From positions 1-5,283 of the forward strand of contig CANBZE010000171.1 in assembly GCA_947373775.1 (NCBI GenBank): a stretch of DNA of 5,283 nt, given 5' to 3'. This stretch comes from Alphaproteobacteria bacterium (GTDB lineage: Bacteria > Pseudomonadota > Alphaproteobacteria > Micropepsales > Micropepsaceae). Each line of letters begins with the position of its first letter. Positions within the stretch are counted from its first letter, which is position 1. A program made the position numbers and the translations under genes. Below are positions 1 to 5,257 of this stretch, one piece after another. A model generated the notes under the pieces. That model had not been told where the DNA came from. It saw only the letters and a list, made by a program, of their open reading frames with translations, and did no database searches.

Positions 1-1764
1 GAGTTCGGCGTGCGTGTCGAAGGCGCCATGACCGACGTGATGACGTTGATCGACATGAAGCCGCTGAGCTATCCCACCAAGTTCGGCATCGATCCCAAAA
101 CCACGGGCGGCCAGGTCGGCGCCGACCTGATGTTCAAGGTGCCGATGCTGGCGAACCTGCCGGTGGACGATGTCGGCATCTCGGTGAAGGCGGTGGCGAG
201 CGACTTCGCCGTGACCCTGGGCGGCAAGACACGGTTGACCGATGGCGCGGTGACCTTCGAGGTCGATAACACCCATCTGCATCAGTATGGCGTCATCAAC
301 CTGGCCGATGCGCGGCTGGCGGTGGACTGGACCGAGGATTTCCGCACCAAGGATCCGGTCACCACCAAGCTGACGGTGAAAGGCCCGATGACCGAGGGCG
401 CGCGCGGGGCGCTGAACATCAACCTGCTGCGCTTCTTTCGCGGCACGGTGCCCATCACCGCCGACATCACCGGCCACCGGGGCAGCCTGCTGCATGCCGA
501 TGTGGCGGTGGATTTCACCCCGGCGCTTTTGACGGTGCCCATCGTCAACCTGGAAAAAACGCCGGGCCAGGCAGCTAGCGGGCGCATCGGGGTCGATTTC
601 GCGCCCGGCAATGTGGTCCAGGACCAGACCATCCGCATCAGCGGGCCGTTCCTGAACCTCAGCGGAACCGCCGACTTCAACCGCAATGGCGACCTGACGG
701 TGCTAAACTTCCCGTCCGTGAAAATGGGGCCGCTCAACGACCTGTCCTTCCAGCTTTCGCGCAGCGCCACCGGGGGCGATGATTACCTGCTGCGCGGCCA
801 TTCGCTGGACGGCTCCAAGATCGGGCGCACCGGCTCCAACGAGCAGCCGGGAGGGGGCGCGGCCGGTCCGCCGCCCGACGATACCCCGCAGGGCAAATTC
901 CATATCAACGCCAAGCTGGACCGCATGGCGATGCGCAGCGGCGTTTCCATCACGCCGTTCAACCTGGACCTGGCGGGTATCGGTATGCGTCCGTCGGCAG
1001 TAAGCCTCAGCGGCAATCTGGTGTTGAATACCAAAAGCGCACCGATCGCGGCCAATCTCGAGACCACCAGTGCAGGCCGCAAAGTGGCGCTGACCGCGGG
1101 CGATGCGGCGCTGCTGGCGCGCGGCGTGTTCGCCTTTGAAAGCATGCGGGGCGGGGCGCTCACCGCCACCGTCAATTTGCCGGGTCAGGCCAGCGACAGC
1201 GTCAATCCGTCAAACCCCGCGCCCGATTTCACTGGCGTGCTGAACATCAAGAATTTCCAGCTGATCAACCAGCCCATGATCAGCCGCCTGTTCGCGGCCG
1301 GATCGCTGACCGGCCTCGGCGACCTGATGGGCGGCGACGGCATCAGCATCGATGAATGGAATTTCCCCTTCACCTCCAAGAATAACGTGATCGGCGTGAA
1401 CGGCGCGCGCGCCGCGGGGCGGGCGATCTGCGCCACCTCCGACGGCTATATCGACCGGCCGCGCGGCACCCTGGCGCTGAAAGGCTCGCTGGTGCCGGCC
1501 TGCGGCGTCAATTCGCTGATCAGCAACATTCCGCTGTTGGGCGATCTCCTGGCGTCCAAGAAGGGTGAGGGCGTGTTGAGCGCCACCTACTCGGCCACCG
1601 GCAACATGGAACAGCCCAATATCAGCACCAATCCGCTGTCCATGCTGGCGCCGGGCATCTTCCGCCGCATCTTCGAAGGCCATATCCCGACCCAGAAGGA
1701 CGCGCCGTCCAATGCGCAGCCGCAAGCGGCCGCGCCGGCACCCAAGGCGTCCAGTCCCAACTAG
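1..1764 (+). CDS. AsmA-like C-terminal domain protein (DUF3971/YhdP-like), 5'-truncated by the window edge
   Basis: The reading frame is open from the first base (codons GAG TTC GGC) to a TAG at 1762-1764. The GTG at 10 is therefore not a credible start, and the N-terminal part, normally with a membrane anchor, lies upstream. The visible 587 codons are repetitive beta-strand-rich sequence with alternating hydrophobic and polar residues, as in AsmA/TamB/YhdP proteins. The best diagnostic part is the C-terminal AsmA_2-type region at about 1220-1680. It has a 'NFQLINQPMISRLFAAGSL' stretch, an 'ISIDEWNFPF' motif, then 'NIPLLGDLL' (about nt 1526) and 'NPLSMLAPGIFRRIFEG' (about 1633-1683). The protein ends in an Ala/Pro-rich tail (1687-1761). 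Family members act at the cell envelope and some (YhdP, TamB, YdbH) support phospholipid transport to the outer membrane; that role is inferred here. A Gly/Pro-rich segment at about 835-893 interrupts the repeats. The gene is convergent with tyrS. Confidence is high for family, low for exact role. Confidence 0.85.
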   Translation, partial: EFGVRVEGAMTDVMTLIDMKPLSYPTKFGIDPKTTGGQVGADLMFKVPMLANLPVDDVGISVKAVASDFAVTLGGKTRLTDGAVTFEVDNTHLHQYGVINLADARLAVDWTEDFRTKDPVTTKLTVKGPMTEGARGALNINLLRFFRGTVPITADITGHRGSLLHADVAVDFTPALLTVPIVNLEKTPGQAASGRIGVDFAPGNVVQDQTIRISGPFLNLSGTADFNRNGDLTVLNFPSVKMGPLNDLSFQLSRSATGGDDYLLRGHSLDGSKIGRTGSNEQPGGGAAGPPPDDTPQGKFHINAKLDRMAMRSGVSITPFNLDLAGIGMRPSAVSLSGNLVLNTKSAPIAANLETTSAGRKVALTAGDAALLARGVFAFESMRGGALTATVNLPGQASDSVNPSNPAPDFTGVLNIKNFQLINQPMISRLFAAGSLTGLGDLMGGDGISIDEWNFPFTSKNNVIGVNGARAAGRAICATSDGYIDRPRGTLALKGSLVPACGVNSLISNIPLLGDLLASKKGEGVLSATYSATGNMEQPNISTNPLSMLAPGIFRRIFEGHIPTQKDAPSNAQPQAAAPAPKASSPN

Positions 1765-1858
1765 GTCGGCTTTACGAGAACGTGCTTTTTCTTGCCGCTC
1801 GACAGCTTGAGCACGCCATCGCTGTTCAGCGCGCTGGCATCGACCGTCGTGAGGAGCG
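1761..1858 (-). pseudogene. Displaced 3'-end remnant of a second tyrS copy
   Basis: Read on the minus strand, 1817 down to 1761 encodes GVLKLSSGKKKHVLVKPT and a TAG stop. This aligns with the end of the intact TyrS, GVIKLSLGKKKHFLVRPI, with 12 of 18 residues identical. Upstream of it, 1850-1818 encodes TTVDASALNSD, which matches the KVFRSDVSPT stretch loosely; similarity fades somewhere between 1850 and 1875. The remnant is in a different frame from the intact gene (stop at 1761-1763 versus 1942-1944) and has no start, catalytic domain or full S4 domain, so it cannot make a synthetase. Its codons are GC-rich like the tyrS catalytic part and unlike the current tyrS 3' end. Its stop shares CTAG with the stop of the convergent AsmA-like gene. 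These points suggest it is the original end of the resident tyrS. The homology is seen directly; the history is inferred. Confidence 0.8.
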
Positions 1859-1940
1859 GTTTGCCGAAGGCAAACGAAATGGTCCTGCGGACCATTTCGA
1901 GCGACGAACGCCCGGAGCATAAGCGACGGGCGCGCAGCGA
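1859..1940. repeat. Compact block of three inverted repeats between tyrS and its displaced tail
   Basis: Three back-to-back inverted repeats fill this gap. The first is GTTTGCC/GGCAAAC with a GAA loop (1859-1875). The second is a perfect 11-bp stem, CGAAATGGTCC/GGACCATTTCG, with a TGC loop (1875-1899). The third is CGCCCG/CGGGCG around a 12-nt loop (1909-1932). The pentamer GCGAC recurs at 1901, 1923 and 1936. No coding sequence is apparent on either strand. The structure resembles short dispersed palindromic (REP-like) elements, and the 11-bp stem could also act as a bidirectional terminator for the two convergent genes, although no clear U-tract follows it. The stems are seen directly; the mobile-repeat interpretation is inference because only one copy is visible here. 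Confidence 0.7.
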
Positions 1941-1941
1941 C

Positions 1942-2250
1942 TTATATTGGTCTGACTAGGAAGTGTTTCTTTTTTCCGAGCGATAGTTTGATTACTCCGG
2001 TGGGGGAGACATCGCTGCGAAAAACTTTGGCACGAACGTCTGTTACCACTTCATCGTTGACGCGAATTCCGCGACCCTCAATGTGGCGCCGGGCCTCGCT
2101 ACTGGAAGTTGTTAAGCCCGTTAAAAACGCGAGTTGGGTTACAAGCAATCCATCATCATCCAGCAGCGAGCCTACGAGATCTTTTGTGGGCAGGCCTTCC
2201 GCAGAGGCGCCTTCTTCAAAAGTGCGGCGCGCAGTGTCGGATACTTTGCC
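1942..2250 (-). other. Low-GC, probably imported 3' segment of tyrS (linker and S4 domain)
   Basis: By hand count, 1942-2220 is about 51% GC while 2221-2520 is about 65%. The segment uses codons scarce in the rest of the gene: TTA and CTA for Leu, GTA for Val, ACA and ACT for Thr, GGA for Gly, AGA for Arg and ATA for Ile. The change in style is gradual, beginning around 2190-2250 (residues about 320-340), and runs to the stop. The encoded sequence is still a sound S4 domain, so the frame and function look preserved. Conserved catalytic sequence continues without a break on the 5' side, which is what a crossover inside homologous sequence would leave. The exact left breakpoint cannot be set by eye. 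Together with the GC-rich displaced tail downstream, this suggests replacement from another strain or species. Confidence 0.6.
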
Positions 2251-3207
2251 GGCGGCTTCGCGGCCGTGCAGGATCGCGGTGGCTTCGGTCGCCAGCACCT
2301 TCTTGGCGTCGTTCAGTTCGGCGCCCTGCAGCTTTTCCAGCCGCGCGATTTCCGTCTCCGGCAGTTCGGTGAAAAGACGCAGGAAACGGCCGACGTCACC
2401 GTCCTCGGTGTTGCGCCAGAACTGCCAGTAATCATAGGGTGACACGCGATTGGCATTCAGCCACACCGCGCCGGCGGCGGTCTTGCCCATCTTGGCGCCC
2501 GAGGCGGTGGTGATCAGCGGCGTGGTCAGCCCGAACAGCTGGGCGCTTTCCATGCGGCGGCCCAGGTCGATTCCGGAAACGACATTACCCCACTGGTCCG
2601 AGCCGGAAGATTGCAGCTTGCAGCCATAGCGCTTGTAGAGCTCGACGAAATCATAGGCCTGCATGATGGAATAGTTGAATTCCAGGAAGGACAGCGGCTG
2701 GTCGCGGTCCAGCCGCAGCTTGACGCTGTCCATGGTCAGCATGCGGTTGACCGAAAAGTGCCGGCCGACATCGCGCAGGAAGGGAATGTAATCCAGCTTG
2801 TCCAGCCACTCGGCATTGTCCACCAGGATGGCGTCGTTGGGGCCGTCGCCGAATTTCAGCAGATGGCGGATACCGCCCAGGATGCTTTGCTTGTTGGCCT
2901 CGATCTGCTCCGGCGTCAGGATCAACCGCGTTTCGTCCTTGCCGGAGGGATCGCCGGCCTTGGTGGTGCCGCCGCCCATCAGCAGGATGGAGCGGTGTCC
3001 GGCCTGTTGCAGGCGGCGCAGGGTCATCAGCTGCACCAGGCTGCCGACATGCAGGCTGTCGGCGGTGCAGTCGAAACCGATATAGGCAGTGACCCGTTCC
3101 CTGGCGAACAGCGCATCCAGGTCCTGGGGCGCCGAGCAATCGTAATAGGCCCCGCGCGCGGCGAAGGTCTTGAGGAATTCGGACTGGAAAGCGGGCGCGG
3201 CGGGCAT
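1942..3207 (-). CDS. tyrS: Tyrosyl-tRNA synthetase (TyrRS, class I)
   Basis: This 421-residue cytoplasmic enzyme attaches tyrosine to tRNA-Tyr using ATP. The length is normal for bacterial TyrRS. The Rossmann catalytic domain carries the HIGH-type motif as HVGS (residues 53-56) in a 'GFDCTADSLHVGS' context. It also has the tyrosine-binding YSIMQAYDF (179-187), GSDQWGN (202-208), and the KMSKS loop as KMGKT (239-243). An alpha-helical linker (about 280-345) leads to an S4-type RNA-binding domain (about 354-415) ending in GKKKHFLVRPI. The ATG at 3205-3207 is the first reasonable start and gives the usual short N-terminus; no convincing Shine-Dalgarno sequence precedes it. The gene is divergent from anmK by 41 bp. 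Its last ~300 bp differ in base composition and codon use from the rest, and a second tyrS tail lies downstream, so the gene is probably mosaic although intact. Confidence 0.97.
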   Translation of the reverse strand: MPAAPAFQSEFLKTFAARGAYYDCSAPQDLDALFARERVTAYIGFDCTADSLHVGSLVQLMTLRRLQQAGHRSILLMGGGTTKAGDPSGKDETRLILTPEQIEANKQSILGGIRHLLKFGDGPNDAILVDNAEWLDKLDYIPFLRDVGRHFSVNRMLTMDSVKLRLDRDQPLSFLEFNYSIMQAYDFVELYKRYGCKLQSSGSDQWGNVVSGIDLGRRMESAQLFGLTTPLITTASGAKMGKTAAGAVWLNANRVSPYDYWQFWRNTEDGDVGRFLRLFTELPETEIARLEKLQGAELNDAKKVLATEATAILHGREAAGKVSDTARRTFEEGASAEGLPTKDLVGSLLDDDGLLVTQLAFLTGLTTSSSEARRHIEGRGIRVNDEVVTDVRAKVFRSDVSPTGVIKLSLGKKKHFLVRPI

Positions 3208-3241
3208 ACTATGGACTCAGGTCACGGCAAGCAGGCGGCAT

Positions 3242-3271
3242 AGCATAGATGGGCGAAATCTTGAAAGTCAT
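3242..3271 (-). promoter_or_regulatory. Candidate tyrS promoter
   Basis: On the minus strand, ATGACT (3271-3266, 4 of 6 to TTGACA) and TATGCT (3247-3242, 4 of 6 to TATAAT) are separated by 18 bp. Transcription would start near 3235 and give a leader of about 28 nt before the tyrS ATG. The -35 box would lie inside the first codons of the divergent anmK, so the two genes share very compact upstream sequence. Neither box is strong and no T-box or other tRNA-sensing leader is visible. This is a weak prediction. Confidence 0.3.
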
Positions 3272-4355
3272 AGGCCTGATGAGCGGCACCTCGCTGGACG
3301 GCGTGGATGCGGCCCTGCTGGATACCGATGGCGAAAATGTGGTCCGCACCGGTCCCAGCCTGACTGTGCCCTATGACGCGAGCACCCGCGCCCAACTGCG
3401 CGGCGCACTGGAAACGGCCTTGGGAATGGCCAAGGGCGCGGCGGTGCCTGCGTCCATCATCGAGGCGGAACGGGTGCTGACCGAGGTTCACGCCCGAGCC
3501 GTGGCGGCGTTGCTGGACAAGGTGAAGCTGAAAGCGGGCGATATCGACCTGATCGGCTTTCACGGCCAGACCATCTTGCACCGGCCGCAACAAAGCTGGA
3601 CCTGGCAGATCGGCGATGGGGCGCTGCTGGCGAAATTGACCGGCATCGATGTGGTGAATGATTTCCGCAGCGCCGATGTGGCGGCGGGCGGGCAGGGCGC
3701 CCCTCTCATGCCGCTGTATCACGCGGCGCTGGCGCGAAAATCCGCGCAGCCCTCACCGCTGGTGCTGACCAATATCGGCGGCGTGGCGCAGGTCACCTAC
3801 ATGGATGGCGATACGGTCATCGCTTTCGATACCGGTCCCGGAAATGCGCCGATCGACGACTGGATGCAGCGCCATACCGGCAAGCCGGTGGACACCAATG
3901 GCGAACTTGCGCGCAGCGGAACGGTCAATGAGGCGGCGCTGGCGAAGATGCTGGACAATCCGTTCTTTGCGCGATTGCCGCCGAAGTCGCTGGACCGGAT
4001 GGATTTCGGCATGGATGCGGTGGAGGGCCTGTCACCCGCCGACGGCGCCGCCACCCTGGCCGCCTTCACCGCAGCTTCCATCGCGAAGGCGCGCGATCAC
4101 TTCCCCAAGCCTGCCGTCAGTTGGATCGTCACCGGCGGCGGCCGGCACAACAGCTTCCTGATGGAGCAGTTGAGAGCGCATGTGCAAGCGCCGGTTTTGA
4201 AAACCGAAGACGTGGCCTGGGACGGTGACGCCATGGAAGCGGAAGGCTTCGCCTATCTGGCGGTCCGCGCGAAGAAAGGTTTGCCACTGTCGTTGCCGAC
4301 CACGACCGGCGTCAAGGCGCCGATGACCGGTGGAAAATTCTGGAAAGCGCTTTAG
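3249..4355 (+). CDS. anmK: Anhydro-N-acetylmuramic acid kinase
   Basis: AnmK phosphorylates and hydrolyses 1,6-anhydro-N-acetylmuramic acid to MurNAc-6-phosphate in the cytoplasm, feeding murein sugars back into metabolism during peptidoglycan recycling. The 368-residue length matches the family (about 370). Sugar-kinase/ASKHA-fold motifs occur in order: the phosphate-loop GLMSGTSLDGVDAALLDTDG (residues 9-28), GFHGQTILHRP (103-113), NDFRSADVAAGGQGAPLMP (137-155), NIGGVAQVTY (175-184), FDTGPGNAPIDDWM (193-206, with conserved Asp194 and Asp203, one expected to be the catalytic base) and VTGGGRHNSFL (294-304). The ATG at 3249 follows an AGGCGG at 3233-3238 with a 10-nt gap, and puts the GLMSGTSLDG motif at its usual position near the N-terminus. 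The stop overlaps the stop of the convergent hydrolase by four bases. No defect is seen. Confidence 0.97.
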   Translation: MGEILKVIGLMSGTSLDGVDAALLDTDGENVVRTGPSLTVPYDASTRAQLRGALETALGMAKGAAVPASIIEAERVLTEVHARAVAALLDKVKLKAGDIDLIGFHGQTILHRPQQSWTWQIGDGALLAKLTGIDVVNDFRSADVAAGGQGAPLMPLYHAALARKSAQPSPLVLTNIGGVAQVTYMDGDTVIAFDTGPGNAPIDDWMQRHTGKPVDTNGELARSGTVNEAALAKMLDNPFFARLPPKSLDRMDFGMDAVEGLSPADGAATLAAFTAASIAKARDHFPKPAVSWIVTGGGRHNSFLMEQLRAHVQAPVLKTEDVAWDGDAMEAEGFAYLAVRAKKGLPLSLPTTTGVKAPMTGGKFWKAL

Positions 4356-5008
4356 CGGCCTTCGCGCGGCTTGCTCATCATGTTGGAGACATAGTCTTTC
4401 ACCGTCTCCACCACGTCCGCTTCATGCTTGTCGAAGAAGTGATTGGCGCCGTCGATCTTGTTGTAGGTGATCTTGATGCCCTTCTGGGCGGTCAGACGGT
4501 CCACCAGCTTCTGCACATCCGGCTCGGGCACCACATTGTCCTTGGTTCCATGCACGATCAGGCCCGATGCCGGACAGGGCGCCAGGAAGGCGAAGTCGTA
4601 CATGCTGGCTGGCGGGGCGATGGAGACAAAGCCGGTGATCTCCGGCCGGCGCATCAGAAGCTGCATGCCGATCCAGGCGCCGAAGCTGATGCCGCACACC
4701 CACACATTGGACGGGTTGGGATAGAGCGTGTTCATCCAGTCCAGCACGGCGGCGGCGTCGGACAGTTCGCCCGCGCCATTGTCGAAGCTGCCCTGGCTGC
4801 GGCCCACGCCGCGGAAATTGAAGCGCACGGTGGTGCAGCCCAGGCCGTGGAACATGTGGAAGAGGTCATAGACCAGCGGATTGTTCATGGTGCCGCCGAA
4901 CTGGGGATGGGGGTGCAGCACCAGCGCCATGGGGGCGCCGGGATTCTTTTGCCGCTGATAGCGCGCTTCGATGCGCCCCGCCGAGCCGGGCAGAATGATA
5001 TCGGGCAT
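4352..5008 (-). CDS. Small alpha/beta hydrolase (COG2945-type, HPHP/GGTM family)
   Basis: This is a 218-residue single-domain alpha/beta hydrolase without signal peptide, probably cytoplasmic. It has the family hallmark LHPHPQFGGTMNN (residues 31-43), an oxyanion-region RFNFRGVGRSQGSFD (62-76), the nucleophile elbow GISFG (106-110, Ser108), the acid in HGTKDNVVP (153-161, Asp157) and the catalytic His in GANHFF (188-192, His190). The triad is therefore complete. The natural substrate is unknown for the family and cannot be read from the sequence. I chose the ATG at 5006-5008 because the protein then begins MPDIILPG, as relatives do. Upstream in-frame starts at 5030-5032 (ATG) and 5036-5038 (TTG) would add 8 or 10 residues that look unrelated. 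None has a strong Shine-Dalgarno sequence. It sits divergent to an iscR-type gene, an association I recall from alphaproteobacterial suf loci, so a link to Fe-S or stress functions is possible but unproven. Confidence 0.9.
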   Translation of the reverse strand: MPDIILPGSAGRIEARYQRQKNPGAPMALVLHPHPQFGGTMNNPLVYDLFHMFHGLGCTTVRFNFRGVGRSQGSFDNGAGELSDAAAVLDWMNTLYPNPSNVWVCGISFGAWIGMQLLMRRPEITGFVSIAPPASMYDFAFLAPCPASGLIVHGTKDNVVPEPDVQKLVDRLTAQKGIKITYNKIDGANHFFDKHEADVVETVKDYVSNMMSKPREGR

Positions 5009-5127
5009 GAATGCTGTTTTCCCAACGCGCATCTGCAAGCGAAATACTAGGGTTTTGCAGGGTATTTGGCCTTACAAAATACTATATATTTCAGTTACTT
5101 ACAGGATGACCCATCTACAAGACGTGA

Positions 5128-5152
5128 ATACTTGACCAAACTACTCAGGAAC
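5128..5152 (+). promoter_or_regulatory. Probable IscR (type 1) or RirA/IRO-like operator
   Basis: The 25 bases from 5128 match 20 of 25 positions of the E. coli type 1 IscR consensus as I remember it: ATACTTGACC on the left, AAACTACTCAGGAAC on the right. The core is also the spaced palindrome TGA-N9-TCA (5133-5147), which resembles the iron-responsive IRO box reported for rhizobial RirA. It overlaps the -35 box of the promoter facing the iscR-type gene, the expected place for negative autoregulation by the [2Fe-2S] form of IscR. The match is seen directly; which Rrf2 protein binds is inferred. Confidence 0.6.
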
Positions 5153-5160
5153 TTTATATC
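5132..5160 (+). promoter_or_regulatory. Sigma-70-type promoter for the iscR-like gene
   Basis: TTGACC (5132-5137, 5 of 6 to TTGACA) and TATATC (5155-5160, 4 of 6 to TATAAT) are separated by exactly 17 bp. Transcription should begin near 5167, giving a leader of about 91 nt to the ATG at 5258. This is the best promoter match in the window and coincides with the operator. It is oriented toward the Rrf2 gene. Confidence 0.6.
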
Positions 5161-5164
5161 CCGG

Positions 5165-5185
5165 GCCAGCAGGCGCACCTGTGGC
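5165..5185 (+). other. Hairpin at the start of the iscR-like leader
   Basis: GCCA (5165-5168) pairs with TGGC (5182-5185), and CAGG (5170-5173) pairs with CCTG (5178-5181), leaving a CGCA loop and one bulged G. It would lie at the very 5' end of the predicted mRNA, where it could stabilise the transcript. No terminator-like U-tract follows and no known riboswitch class is recognised. The remaining leader (5186-5244) shows nothing clear. Confidence 0.35.
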
Positions 5186-5244
5186 TTGGCGCTCTCTCTA
5201 CACCGGGAGGGGGGTCGAAAAGCAAGGGAAAACGCCTCTTCGTA

Positions 5245-5250
5245 AAGGAA
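5245..5250 (+). promoter_or_regulatory. Ribosome binding site of the iscR-like gene
   Basis: AAGGAA lies 7 nt before the ATG at 5258. This is a good Shine-Dalgarno match and spacing, and it fixes the start codon of the partial gene at the window end. Confidence 0.75.
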
Positions 5251-5257
5251 TCCTGAC

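Noticed and set aside
1875..1899. Simple rho-independent terminator as the full explanation of the 11-bp hairpin
   Set aside because: It may terminate transcription, but neither side has a clear run of T, and it is embedded with two further stems in a repeat-like block, so terminator function alone does not explain it.
1210..1920. Long open frame on the minus strand (236 codons) running from the palindromic block into the AsmA-like gene
   Set aside because: It is antisense to a well-supported coding region, its predicted protein is Arg/Gly/Ala-rich without family features, and such frames are expected in high-GC DNA.
1761..1944. The displaced tail as the same tyrS gene split by a frameshift
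   Set aside because: Both stretches encode the same terminal GKKKH-containing segment, so this is duplication of the end with a stop between, not one interrupted reading frame.
2611..3243. Open frame of 210 codons on the plus strand opposite tyrS
   Set aside because: It is the complement shadow of TyrRS codons; the Gln/Val/Ala-heavy composition and lack of a recognisable domain argue against a real gene.
4424..5050. Open frame of 208 codons on the plus strand opposite the hydrolase
   Set aside because: It is antisense to a hydrolase with a complete catalytic triad, and its His/Gly/Ala-rich translation resembles no known family.
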